From positions 40,542,791-40,606,790 of the forward strand of contig NC_081412.1 of the NCBI RefSeq assembly GCF_030272615.1: 64,000 nucleotides of DNA. The letters run 5' to 3'. This document shows, piece by piece, positions 35,600 through 47,515 of this stretch (positions are counted from its first letter, which is position 1; each line of letters begins with the position of its first letter). The translations under genes were made by a program, and so were the position numbers. Under the pieces are notes generated by a model, which was not told where the DNA came from, searched no databases, and saw only the letters and a program-made list of their open reading frames with translations. The DNA comes from Cryptomeria japonica. Taxonomy: Eukaryota > Streptophyta > Pinopsida > Cupressales > Cupressaceae.

Positions 35600-36703
35600 T
35601 GTCTGGAACAAGGTGAGATAAAAAAGGCCTTGGAAGAGGTACATGAAGGAATTTGTGGAACCCATGCAAGTGGTCCATCACTAGCCAAGAAACTCCTGCG
35701 CAAAGGATACTATTGGCCATCTATGGAAAAAGACTCCTACTACTTTGTCAGGAAGTGCAAGAAATGCCAAGTTCATGGCGACCTGATACATGCACCAACA
35801 CAGGAATTGCAACCAATCACAACACCATGGCCTTTTTGTCAATGGGGCCTTGACCTTGTGGGTAAGATTCATCCATCTTCATCCAATGGCCACAAATTCA
35901 TTATTACCGCCACCGAATATTTCACAAAGTGGATCAAAGTTGTTCCACTTACCCAAGTCACCAGCAAGCAGATCGCCTCATTCATCCTCAACTACATCAT
36001 CTGCCGGTATGGTGTGCCCATGTTCATCATCACAGATAACGGTCTCCCTTTCAAAAATCAGGATGTCCGTGAACTTTGTGAGAAATTTCATATCCAGCAC
36101 CGCTTTTCCACCCCCTATTACCCACAAGGAAATGGTCAGGCTGAAGCATCCAATAAAAACATATTGAGGATCCTAAAGAAGACAGTCAATGATGCCGGCC
36201 GTGACTGGCATGTTCAACTAAATCCGGCACTATGGGCATATCGAACTAGCATTCGAACCCCTACAGGTGCAACTCCTTATTCATTGGTCTATGGTGCAAA
36301 AGCTATCTTACCTATTGAGGTTGAGATACCATCATTACGGGTTTCCTTGCATAATCTGATAGATGATGAAGCATATAGAGTATCCCGTCTTCAGGACTTG
36401 TAGTTACTAGATGAGAAGCGACAAGCTGCATACAACCATCTCAAAGCCTATCAGCAATGCATGAGTAGAAGCTACAATCACAGAGTTAGATCTCATACAT
36501 TTGAGGTAGGTGATCTTGTTCTACGAGAGAATCCTCGCAACCAACCAAACAGGGAACATCAGGGCAAGTTTGAATCAAACTGGCTGGGCCCATATGTTGT
36601 CACTGCTGTGTTCGGGTCTGGGGCATATTTGTTGGCTACATCAGAAGGAGAACCGCTTGCAGATCCAATCAACAACATGCACCTCAAATGGTTTTATACC
36701 TAA
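35600..36703 (+). other. Element H integrase
   Basis: N-terminal HHCC zinc module (HEGICGTH then CKKCQVHG), catalytic core with Asp in WGLDLVG (about 35850), Asp in IITDNGLPF (about 36036) and Glu in GQAEASNKN (about 36139), then a C-terminal GPY motif (SNWLGPYVV, about 36575) and an end at HLKWFYT. The D, D, E triad is complete. It inserts the cDNA into the genome. The stop at 36401 (TAG) corresponds to GAG in element I. No chromodomain follows, as expected for Tat. Confidence 0.9.
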
Positions 36704-39064
36704 GCTGTACAGAGCATCAGGCTCCACTACATACCAGAAAATACCAAAAACATTTAGAAAAATGTCCTGAAGAAAATACAAAAACATTCAAAAAAGTAAA
36801 GAAAAATCATGCATCCAAACGGTGAACAACCACTCCGGTGGCACCTTGGTTAAGTACGGTGGTGAAAACCTGGCAAACAGGCGCCACTCGTAAAGGCTAT
36901 GGCTTCATTGTCTTTCACACTTGTTGCGATCACATCTAATTCATACATACATCCATCCATCCAAAAAACATGGCTTGTTATTCCTCTGCAATTATGATAG
37001 TACTCCATACATCTTGCATCCCACTTTTTCATAGTCATGTCTAAAACTGGGGGCAATGCCTTTAACCTATTGATGGAAGTGGATTCTACATTGTCTTATG
37101 ATTCATTAAGTTCTTCATTCAAACAATCATCAAAAATCCAAAAACATTCAAAAATATCTCGCAAAAATACCAAAAACATTCAAAACAATTCAAAATCCAA
37201 AAACATCGACAAAACCATTGAAAAATCACACAAAAACATGGCAACACCTTATACATACCCATCCATGCAGATACCAAAATAAACATTGACAAACTACTCA
37301 CACAATGACCATTTACCAATCAACCACACAATCAACATCAACAATCAAACTGTCTTCAACAAGGATGCATCCTTCCTTACCAAAACAAAGACAAAAGTGA
37401 CATTTTCTTTGACAAGAAAATTATGTTAAGTTATCAAATACTTGGTTGATTTGTGAGTACAATCGTTCGTTTATCTGTATCAGGATCTTTTTAGCATTGT
37501 TTTCATTGTTTTGTTTTGTTTGTGCATTATTTCCGATGAAGTTCTGGGGCATGTACTAATGGTGTCTACATGGGAAGTTCACTAAGCTATGTGATCATAG
37601 GCAAAAATACAATCATAGATCACTACGGCTTGCTGACTACAACGTATACCTCGACCATATGAGCATGAACCATTACCAAGGATCCATATTCTTTATTCTT
37701 TATGTATATATTGTTTGTTTGCAGGTACAATTCTCTTTCTTTGGTTCCTCATACCTCATCCAAACTGGATAAAGGTTTTATCTCTTATTACGGTATGCAC
37801 TTGTCTCAGGATATGATCAGCCTAAGATCAAGGAGGATGATCCAAGTCATGCATGAAAGGAGATAATCCTTGTTTGTTCCGCAAGCAATACTCAGGTCAA
37901 CTTGATCTATTATATCAAGTTGCTTGTATTAACTTGCTATATAAAATCCATGTAAGAAATACTCTAGTCATCTTGAATCTTTATGTCAAGTTGCTTGTAT
38001 TTTCTTACAACATTTTAAAGCTCAATGATGAAAAATAAAGCACCATGGATCGTCATCTCATCTCATCTGTATATATTGCATTTCATTGCATTCCACCCAT
38101 CCATACATTCATAATAGCTGCATATCATGCATACATAGTCATAATAATGCGTACTCTATTTTACTCATCTTCTTCCATAGGACTCGGTCCTAGTCCTCCA
38201 TATCTTCTATCTAACATCAAACCCCCCCTCACCCTCCCTATCTTGATCATCAACATCATCCTAATCTCTTCATCGCTTCCCATCCTCACTCATCCACAAA
38301 ATTAAGCTAGTTACTCTGTCTACACAGATACATCGACTCCCACACACCTAGACTATCAACAGATACTCTGATCAAGTATCTTCGGGTCTCAACAGGTAAT
38401 CGATTATGGCAAACTTAGACTACAACAGGCATTTATCATAATGACCTAGTCTCAACGGGGTTGCCATGATTCCCCACAACCATCCATCACACGCACACAA
38501 TATCAATTGATCAACCAATCAAGCACAATCCATCGGACAATTACATCAATTGTCTACGTCTTAATGAGTGTTTTGCTTCATATACCTTGACTTCATCGGG
38601 CAATTATATCAATTGTCTAAGTCACATTAGGTCACTTTGATTCACTTTCTCAGACTTTATCATGTCCAAGCGACCAACTGACATCAACTGTCACGCTTTG
38701 ACTTGACTGGGGCAATTAAACCGATTGCACCAGATTATCCAACCAATTTTGATCAATTGTATAGCATCAATCCAAACCCCACACTACATCTGCTATGTAT
38801 CTCTTGCATGACCTCAGGGTACTTGCTGGCTTGTTGTTTCTTCATATTCACTCCATTTTCTCTAATTCTTTCATCATTAGTTCTAATTTCTTCTATTCTA
38901 CATCCCCTCCACTTTTCATTCTTTTTCGAGAGACCGCCCGATTTTTCAAAAAAAAAATCGGCCCATCTCTCGAGGGGGCATACCACCCATTAAATTTACA
39001 TTTTATGGGGCATTTCTTCACACCTATTTTTCTTTCTTTGAAAAGATGCGATAAACCGCACCGT
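36704..39064 (+). other. Element H long 3' non-coding region
   Basis: About 2.4 kb between pol stop and polypurine tract, closely matched by 60898-63379 of element I in reverse. It holds AACATTC/CAAAAA-type repeats (37130-37230), a CTGGGGGCAA run near 37050, CA- and TC-rich stretches, and three ATG-started frames that are also open in element I: 37037-37282, 38045-38305 and 38795-39085. None has a recognised domain. Confidence 0.7.
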
Positions 39065-39080
39065 CTCAAAGAGGGGCAAA
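39065..39080 (+). other. Element H polypurine tract
   Basis: CTCAAAGAGGGGCAAA directly before the LTR start TGTAGTC. The same tract, reversed, abuts element I's LTR at 60882-60897. Confidence 0.85.
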
Positions 39081-40799
39081 TGTAGTCACATAAATCTGTC
39101 CACTTAATTAAATAAATTATTCAATTTATTTGATTTAATTCACTTAACCAAATTTAGACCATTAATTAAATAAATAAATCATATTTATTTAATTAAATCT
39201 TCTCTCACATTTAAATAAATTAATATTTATTTAAATCCCCCAAAATCCCACCTCTCACATTTAAATAAATTAGCATTTATTTAAATCACCGTTATCCTCC
39301 ACCCACTTGTATTTTCCTACAACAGCAAGTTGCACAATTATTTTAAATAAATAATTTATTTAAATCACCTTTATCCTCCACCCACTTGTATTTTCCTACA
39401 AAAGCAAGTTGCACAACTATTTTAAATAAATTATTTATTTAAAATCCTATTTATCCTCACCCACTTGAAACCTTTAATGGTTTCCCTTAAAGTATTCAAA
39501 CTTGATGGCTTTAAAGTCTTCAAACTTGATGGCTTCCTTCTAGTCTTCTTAAGACTTTAATGGTTTTCCTTAAAGTCTTCAAGCCTTTAATGGTTTCCCT
39601 CAAAGTCTTCAAGCATTTTAATGCTTTATCTTCATTTTTCTGATTTAAATAAATTAATATTTATTTGAATATTTATCCAAATGCAAATTACACCATTTAA
39701 TTGAAATAAATGATTTTATTTTAATTGAAAATACCAAAATTTCTCCCACTTGCATTTTCCTACAAAATCCACTTGCATGCCTAAACCCCTTCTAGAATTT
39801 TCTAATCACTTCTAAATAACCTAACCCCTTCTCTAAACTTTGTCACATTCCTAAGCAAAAGGGAAGTCACTTCTCAAACCCTCAAAGTCTTTGATAACCA
39901 TTAAAGGCTTTCAACCTTCAACCACTAAATGGCTCAAAGTCTTTGATAACCATTGAAGGCTTTCAACCTTCAACCACTTAATCCCCAAAGTCTCCAATAA
40001 CCATTAATGGTTACCTCAAACCCTCCCACATGGTTAAAACATTTGTTTTGACTCAACCTCTACCCAACCCAAAGGTCTCATCAGGCCATTAATGCTTTGA
40101 CCATGATTATCTCTTAAACATTTGCACAAAGGTTTATCCTTGGATTAACTCTTAATCCAGTGGGTAATCTTAATTTGGACTTGACCCTTAGCCTCTAGAT
40201 AACCATGAGGTCTTCTCAGGCCTTTAATGCCTCCAACCTCTTCTCTCAACCCAATCCTATGTTGACACTTGTCACCATTTTATTGGTGCCAGTTGTGCAC
40301 ATGGATCCCCAACTTTCAAACTTGGCCCTTGATTAAACCATTCAATCTTAACCCTTCATTTCCCCATTTCTTCTATAAATAGAACCCTTCTCCTCAAGCA
40401 AAAAAAAGAGAAGCATTAGAGTATTGTTGTTATACTGGCATTAGCATAGAGCTTTCTCTTAGCATCACTATCTACACTTGCATAGCATTTGCTTATCATA
40501 TTCAACCATCTTGAATCTCCATATGGCATCCATGGCTAGTGCTAAAAGCTGAGAGCTACACTCATTTGGGACTTGGAGAGGAGAGGAACAAGGGAGGAGC
40601 AACTATGAGCATCTTGATTAGCATTTGGAGGAGTATAGTTTATCTATTCTATGTTTGTATGCTTTCTATTTCATGCTTAATATCTCTCTTGATATGCCTG
40701 TTTAGGATAATCTTTTGTTGCTAACACTAACGTTTGTTTCTTGTGCTCTTGTGTGTGTTGCCATCAAACAGATTTTCTAATCCTTTTTGCAGAGCATCA
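39081..40799 (+). repeat. Element H 3' LTR
   Basis: 1719 bases, TGTAGTC to GCATCA, nearly identical to 24858-26679 except for loss of 103 bases between two TTAATTAAAT direct repeats (junction at about 39111). TATA box at 40374-40381. It is followed by the TAAAC duplication at 40800-40804. The near-identity of the two LTRs shows a fairly recent insertion. Confidence 0.93.
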
Positions 40800-40804
40800 T
40801 AAAC
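40800..40804. other. Target-site duplication of element H, right
   Basis: TAAAC, the partner of 24853-24857. Element E's LTR continues from 40805. Confidence 0.9.
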
Positions 40805-41951
40805 CATTTACCGGAGCACAATATAAACAACACAATGAAAGATAAAGCATGAAAGCACATAGCACACAACACCAATATTTTGATGCGGAAAACCTGGTAA
40901 AGGGAAAAACCATGGTGGGAAACCCTACCCCCACAGTTAGATGATACTTCTGTAGCAGTATGTGAAATGATTACAATGCGGATTGCACTTGCAATCAGGC
41001 CAACCGCCTAGAGCTCACTGCTCATCACAAAAATGGAAGTCTCACTGACTTACATAAACATCAGACTACAATCCAGAGAAAAATGAACTGTGAAAATAAC
41101 ATCTCCTAATGCTTGATACAGTTCCGGTTAAGCATAGATGTCTTCCCTGCAATACCAAAACCTTCACAACCCTTTGCTGAATGATAAAGCCTTGTTTAGA
41201 CAATTACCTCTCTCTGATAATACAAACATAACCTTCAATCTCCATCGATATATAAATTACATGAATAAATCGCCTATAAATACAGATAATCAACCTTGAT
41301 AACAAGGTCGACTAAACCCTAAACTCATAAACCATAATTACAAAAATTACATCACATGATACCACCAGACTAATATTATGATTTACATTACATAGCATGG
41401 ACCTAATTCAAATTCCCAAATAATTATATCTATCGGAAATCCAACTAAGACCTGTATCAACACGTTTCACCAACCGATAGAAATCCTCAGTGTAATAACA
41501 TAGAATAACCAATTGGATCCAAATAGGACCTTCAAATCATCACACCAGCCAATGCGAAGCCACAAAATAATTAGAACATGATCAAGAACTCCTTCAACAT
41601 GTTAGGAACCATTTCTATAAGCCAAGCCAAAATCACTTAACCAAATCATCTAATATCGCCAACCGGTACCAAGAAATATCAACCAGTAATCCAAAACATA
41701 AGCAATAGCTTCCAGAGCACCAAATCATGAACCAACTAAATGTGAGAAGCATATAACCATTCTGAATAACTATCCAAAACCGAAACAACCAATCTGATCA
41801 TACCGGATCAGAATCACTGATAACTAGGTCCAACCAGGATAGAAACAACCAACTAGGATAGCAGTAACCAATGGGGACATAACCAAATCCAACCGGAGCA
41901 TAGTGTTGACATCAATGACAACACATAAACAATTCCAACATATTGCCAACA
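40805..41951 (-). repeat. Element E 3' LTR, inner part
   Basis: Continues the LTR that starts at 24742. It contains the conserved hairpin region (GGTGGGAAACCC then CCCCCAC, 40914-40936) and ends GCCAACA at 41951 directly before the polypurine tract complement. A small frame at 41853-42047 is spurious. Confidence 0.8.
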
Positions 41952-41967
41952 ATCTCCCCCTTTAGCA
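41952..41967 (-). other. Element E polypurine tract
   Basis: Plus strand atctccccctttagca, the same motif as at 11647 and 45955 with one change. Confidence 0.75.
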
Positions 41968-42323
41968 TTAATGACAACACTGAATGTGAAAGAAATCCAA
42001 GTGCCAAGGAATGCCAACAATCTCCCCAAACAATCAAGAACCAACAAAATATCTCTCCCTAAGATTTTATAATTTTCACATGAACACCATATCCCCCTTT
42101 GACATCAATGACAAAGGGTTGATGTCAAACCAAACAACTGACTACTCCCCCTGAGTAGCAACATCATCCCATCAACTCAGATCAGAAGATGTTTCTGATA
42201 AGCTCACCGGATTGATGAATCCCTGCATCTCTAAGTCTCTTCCGGAGGGGTGGTGACCGCCAACTGATCTCTGAGATATTCAAAAGTATCTTTAGGCAAT
42301 GGTTTAGTTATAATATCTGTAAT

Positions 42324-42680
42324 CTACTCCTTAGTAGGCACATAAACCAATTTGACTTCCTTTGCTTCAACCTTTTCCTTCAAGAAATTATACCTTATAG
42401 AAATGTTTTTTGTTTTGGAATGAAATACCAGATTCTTTGACATATCAATAGAAGAATTATTATCACAGTGAATAGAAATAGGCTCATCATAACTTACCCT
42501 TATATCCTTCAACATTTGCTTCATCCATAAAATCTGAGTACAGTTAGTTGCAGCAGCTACATATTTAGCTTCAGCATTAGATAATGAAGTGAATGATTGT
42601 TTCTTGCTAAGCCATGAAACCAATTTCTTCCCAAGAAAGAATGCACCACTTGTAGTGCTCTTCTGGTCATCGACATCTAC
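42324..42680 (-). pseudogene. Element E RNase H (copia)
   Basis: On the minus strand 42623-42324 reads SWLSKKQSFTSLSNAEAKYVA, TNCTQILWMKQML, IHCDNNSSIDMSKN, HSKTKNISIRYNFL and ends VPTKE. This is the standard copia RNase H end of pol, with the usual AEAEY Glu block changed to AEAKY. It is in a different frame from the RT upstream, so an indel lies between 42623 and 42721. Confidence 0.85.
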
Positions 42681-42720
42681 TAACCAATCTTAGTCTGTAT
42701 AGGCACATAATCTAAAATCA

Positions 42721-44075
42721 TCATCCTTTGGATGCCATAACCCATTCTCTTGTTCCTGCCAAATATCTGAATATTCTTTGAACAACAATATGATGACTTC
42801 CTCTCGAATCAGATTGAAATTTAGAAGAAATGCAAACACCATTCATTATATCCGGTCTGGTTTGAGTTAAGTACATCAATCCACCAATCATTAATTTGTA
42901 TCTAGATGGGTTCACTCTCAGAGATTCGTCTTTCTTAGACAATTTGCAACTGGTTATCATAGGAGTACCAACAGGTTTGGAATTTTCAAGACCAAATTTC
43001 TTAAGCAATTCCTTCACATACTTAGTTTGACAAATGAAAATACCTTTATCAGTCTGAGTAATCTGCAAACCTAAGAAAAATTTCATCTCTCCAATCATAG
43101 ACATTTCAAATTCATTCTTCATATCATCAGCAAATTTCATGCATAAACTTTCTTCTCCTCCAAATATGATATCATCAACAAAGACTTCAATGATCAGTAT
43201 GTCATCATGCTCAATCTTATAATATAATTTACTATCAACATTACCTTTGCTAAAACTAAGTTTTGAAAGATATTTATCTAATCTAGCATACCATGCTCTA
43301 GGGGCTTGTTTCAATCCGTATAAAGCTTTCTTCAATCTGCAAACCATGTCCTTGTCCTCTGATAATGAAAATCCATTAGGATGCTTAATGTAGACTTCTT
43401 CTTCAAGATCTCCATTCAAAAATGCACATTTAACATCCATCTGATATACCTTGTAGTTCTTGTGTGTGACATAGGCAAGAAATAGTCTTGCTGCTTCAAT
43501 CCTAGCAACCAGAACATGAGTTTCATCATAATCAACTCCTTCCTGTGAATATCCTTTGCAAACCAATCTAGCCTTGTTTCTTACAACTGGAACTTCCTCA
43601 TTTAATTTATTCCTGAAAACCCATTTGGTTGCAATAACATTTTTATCTTTATGCCTAAGAATCGATACCTATGTTTTATTCTTTTCTATCTAATTCAATT
43701 CTTCTTCCATATCTCTCATCCAATTCTGATCTTTACTTGCTTCAATAAAATATTTCGATTCAATTTGATAAATTAAACAAACCTCTTCAGTAGCTAACCT
43801 TCTTCTTCTCATCACACCTTTCCTCTTGTCTCCAATGATCTGATCTTTAGAATGATTCAGCTTCACATACCTGGGAGTCTTTGAATTCTCCTGACTTTCT
43901 GACACTTTCTACTCATCAACAGTCATTATGGATTTTTTTGATGTTACTGGAGCAACTGGATCAATGCTCTGAACTGATTCTAGCACAACCGGTTGTTATA
44001 TGACAATCTCATCTTCCGATCCATAGTTATATGATCTGATTTGATTATTACCTTGCTCATCCACTTTGAAATTTA
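42721..44075 (-). pseudogene. Element E reverse transcriptase (copia), 5' part missing
   Basis: Reads from 44075 leftwards: a variable integrase-RT linker with RYVKLNHSKDQIIGDKRKG (43905-43690), then a stop, then the RT proper with [49 protein letters not shown] and the catalytic FVDDIIFG. It would copy the element's RNA. The frame is open from 43566 to 42721. Gag, protease and integrase are missing because the element is cut at 44075 by the LTR palindrome. Element F (46780-47515) encodes a close relative. Confidence 0.88.
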
Positions 44076-44608
44076 TGTAGAACACAAGATGTCATTGAGA
44101 GTGGGGGGGTGAATGAATGGTTTCTAAACTTAACCCTTTTAATCCTAAATGTGAGTACCGATTAACATATCAAAGACCAAGTAAACATACTAGTGAGATA
44201 AGGGAAGACATCAAGATGCAAGCACACACAAATACACATCACATAACACCGGATGTATGAGGAAAACCCAATGTGGTAAACACCTTGATGAGAAATGCTA
44301 CCGGAGTCTACTGCTCTTAGGATTGGTTCCCTAAACTTTCTAATACAATGTTTATTGTGAGGCTGGATTGGAGCAGTAGACTCCAGCAACATTTCTCACC
44401 GAAGTTTTTCGCACATTAGATTTTCCTCATACATCTGGTGTTATGTGATGTGTATTTGTGTGTTCTTTCATTTTGGTCTTCCCTTATATCATCGGTATAA
44501 TCACTTTGTGTTAGATCTGCTAACCAATTCACATAGTCAAGTTTAAAAAGGCTTAATACTGGAAACCACTAATTCAGCCCCCCTCTCAGTGGCATCTTGT
44601 ATTCTAAA
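44076..44608. repeat. LTR inverted repeat (two arms of about 240 bp around a 54-bp spacer)
   Basis: Left arm 44076-44316 starts TGTAGAACACAAGATG and ends GGAGTCTACTGCTC. Right arm 44371-44608 is its diverged reverse complement, beginning GAGCAGTAGACTCC and ending CAAGATGCC-like bases (GGCATCTTG) and TATTCTAAAA. Both arms are the 3' part (R-U5 side) of a copia LTR facing outwards, and the right arm is followed by a primer-binding site. The transcript could fold into a long hairpin. Confidence 0.75.
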
Positions 44609-44610
44609 AT

Positions 44611-44622
44611 TGGTATCAAAGC
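44611..44622 (+). other. Primer-binding site after the palindrome's right arm
   Basis: TGGTATCAAAGC, one base from the initiator-Met consensus. It shows that the right arm was the 5' LTR of a plus-strand copia element, of which only the stub to 44744 remains. Confidence 0.8.
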
Positions 44623-44744
44623 ATAGGTTCCCAGTTAGATAAGCTTTCTCTCGCTTGGGTAGATTTTGGTTTGAGAACACAACGGTCAGTTTTGAGTCAA
44701 CCCCTACTTCGATGTTTAATGGGTCAAACTATTTTATATGGAGT
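44623..44744 (+). pseudogene. Copia gag N-terminal stub
   Basis: After the PBS and a short leader, the sequence encodes MFNGSNYFIWSCR. This resembles the first conserved block of plant copia Gag (an F-G-x-N-Y-x-x-W pattern). It is cut at 44744/44745 by the LTR of element F, so no function remains. Confidence 0.5.
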
Positions 44745-45954
44745 TGTAGACATTAGGATAATCAATGGATAATTGATGGGCGGGGGGGTGAATCAGTTTT
44801 CAATAGATTATGAAACTTTAAGGATACAAAACCTTTTATTGGAATGCATAAACCAAATACCGGAATAACAGATATAACAATTAAGGACAAACATAAATCA
44901 CCGAACAATTACCAACCATTCATTACACATAACACCAGGATTTGTACATGGAAAAACCAGTAAAGGGAAAACCACGGTGGGAAGCATACCCACAGTCAAA
45001 TAATACTTTTGCAATAAGTATGTCATTACAATAAGAGGGGCATGCACATGCAAGAAGGCCAATAGCCTAGAGCGCACTTCTTATCACAAAGGAGCCTCAC
45101 TGACTACAAAAGAAATCCACACCACAATCCGGAAAGATGAATGAACTGCAAGAATAGCATCTCTTATGCTTAAGTACAGTTCTAGTTAAGCTCAATACCA
45201 AAGGTCTTAAACCTCTTACACAAACCAAATTCGATCACCTGTGATCGATCAAAACCTTTGCATATGATTACAACTTTATTCACACACAGATAATCCCCTA
45301 ACCCATATCATGATCTACAAAGAGATCTTACATCATATTTATATCAACCTAGGACCTAAACAATTAGGTCGACCATGTAAAAGATAATACAATAGATCCA
45401 TTACACAATCCCACAAACCAATGATAAACCAAGTCGGCCTAAGAGACAACATAAACCAAACAATAAATCCAACTGGTGACACATCGAGAGCATCAACCAA
45501 CACGTTACATAAACTGGTTCATAACCTAGCAGAATAATACTAGACCTATAATAGGTTGCCCTAAGCCAAATGAAACACCACCGATCAATTGGAATATGAG
45601 CATGATAACCATCAGCATACTGATAACCTTCTGGAAGTCACACCAACACCACTTATCAAATTCATCAAAAGATCTTCAATACAGCTTTGCCGGTAAAACC
45701 CTTACCAGTAACCAAAAGGCTTACTAGAACAAATGATAGTAACTGGATCATCAAATCCCGAACCAAATGAATGTGGTATGCATCAGGAACACATGAATAA
45801 CAAGTCCAAACCAATTCCACAAGCTGGAATAAACCAGAGACAAATCTCCAGATCAACATCAGAGACCAACCACTCTACCGAAAGCTGGTAGACAACAAAA
45901 CAACTAGTGTTGACATCAATGCGACACATAATCAATTCCTCCAAATTTCCAACA
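44745..45954 (-). repeat. Element F 3' LTR (copia)
   Basis: Plus strand from TGTAGACATTAGG (left edge estimated by analogy with element A's LTR), through the G-run and GTGAATCAG at about 44780, the hairpin GTGGGAAGCATACCCAC at 44977-44993, to TTCCAACA at 45954. The polypurine tract complement atctccccctttgg follows at 45955. Confidence 0.75.
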
Positions 45955-45968
45955 ATCTCCCCCTTTGG
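45955..45968 (-). other. Element F polypurine tract
   Basis: Plus strand atctccccctttgg, identical to the tract of element A. Confidence 0.8.
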
Positions 45969-46395
45969 CATTAATGGCAACACTAGATGTGAAAAACATC
46001 CAAGTGCAAACAAATGCCAAACAAGTCTCCCCAAAAGGAAGACATCAGAGAATCTCCCCAAAATGATATGACAATGAAGTTCTGAACCAAAAGACCAAAC
46101 TCCCCCTATGAATGATATCCCTGTTAAGCTATGTTTTTCACATATATATCTCTCCCCCTTTGACATCAATGCCATAAATATTACATAAACATCAAATAAA
46201 ATACATAAATCATCTGAACCACATAGTTGACTATTCCCCCTGAGTGGTAGCACCAACAGATCAATCCAAAATGAATGATAATTTTGATAATGCGTGCTGA
46301 ACTGATGCCAATCAACATCACTCAAGTCTCTACCGGAGGGGCGGAAACTCCCAATCTATCTCTGATGTACTTTGAGCGATTCCATAGGCAAAGGT

Positions 46396-46720
46396 TTAGT
46401 GAAGATATCTGCAATCTGCAATCTGCTCTTTAGTATTCACATAAACCAGTCTGACTTCATTTGCTTCCACCTTCTCCTTTAGAAAATTATACTTGATAGA
46501 AATGTGCTTAGTCTTGGAATGATATACTGGATTCTTTGATATGTCAATAGTAGTAGAGTTATCACAATGAATAACTACTAGTTTATTAAAATCTACCCTT
46601 ATATCCTTGAACATTTGCTTCATCCATAGAACTTGTGTATAGTTAGTATCAGTAGCAACATACTCAGCTTCAATAGTAGTAATAAAGAAGTACATGATTG
46701 TTTCTTGCTGATCCATGAAA
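46396..46720 (-). pseudogene. Element F RNase H (copia), decayed
   Basis: On the minus strand: TTIEAEYVATDTNYTQVLWM, VIHCDNSTTIDISKNPVYHS and KTKHISIKYNFLKEKVEANE, ending near a TKEQIAD motif. This is the C-terminal RNase H of copia pol. It is in the same frame as the RT fragment to its right, with stops between. Confidence 0.85.
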
Positions 46721-46779
46721 CAAGTTTCTTTCCAAGAAAGAAAGCTCCATCAGATGTTCTTTTTTCAATCATCATCTCT

Positions 46780-47515
46780 AGCCTAGTCAACATCTATATA
46801 TGCACATAGTGTAAAGTCATCATTTTTAGGATACCACAAACCATACTTAGTTGTTCCTTGCAAATATCTGAAAATCCTTTTCATCACACTCTCACGATTC
46901 TCTCTAGGAGCACTCTGATATCTTGATACAATACAAATTGCATTCATTATATCTAGTCTAGTCTAAGTTAGATATAACAAACCTCCAATCATAGATTTAT
47001 ACCTTGTAAAATTTATTGGAGCTGATGCATCATTCTTTGTCAATTTCTCACTTGTAACCATAGGAGTATCAACCGGTTTGGAATTTTCCATACCAAATTT
47101 CTTCAACAACTCTCTAGCATAGCTAGTTTGATAGATGAAAATACCTTTATCAGTCTGAGTAATCTGCAAACCTAAGAAAAATTTCATCTCCCCAATCATA
47201 GACATCTCAAATTCATTCTTCATATTATCAGAGAATTTCATACATAACTTATCCTCACCTCCAAATATGATATCATCAACAAAGACTTCAACAATGAGTA
47301 CGTCATCATCAGTGACCTTATAATATAAGTTACTATCAACATTACCTTTAGTGAAACCAATCTTCAAAAGATATTTGCTCAATCTAGCATACCAAGCTCT
47401 AGGGGCTTGTTTCAATCCATATAAAGCTTTCCTTAACCTGCAAACCATTTTTTTGTCATCTGAAAGTGAAAATCCATCAACTTGCTCAATGTAAACTTCC
47501 TCTTCAAGATCTCCA
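46780..47515 (-). pseudogene. Element F reverse transcriptase (copia), truncated
   Basis: Contains [31 protein letters not shown] (catalytic VDD), [20 protein letters not shown] and YKSMIGGLLYLT, colinear with element E. It ends at 47515 within the [10 protein letters not shown] block because LTR G inserted there. The rest of the element is not seen to the right of G, so either the nest continues beyond the window or the 5' part is lost. Confidence 0.88.

Larger units (their letters stand above)
29396..36703 (+). pseudogene. Element H gag-pol polyprotein (Ty3/gypsy, Tat lineage), eleven in-frame stops
   Basis: One frame of about 2435 codons from the ATG at 29396 (MAQTRSQSRQ) to the TAA at 36701. 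Domain order is Gag, zinc knuckle, protease, G-patch-like segment, RT, RNase H, archaeal-type RNase H, integrase with GPY motif. The extra RNase H between RNase H and integrase is the hallmark of the Tat lineage. Stops interrupt it at 29813, 30197, 30251, 31481, 32015, 32255, 33497, 34331, 34421, 34952 and 36401, yet I find no frameshift. Ten of these can arise from CAG, CAA, CGA or TGG by one transition; the eleventh (36401, TAG) is GAG in element I. It cannot make a full polyprotein, so this copy is either decayed after insertion or was mobilised in trans. Confidence 0.92.
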
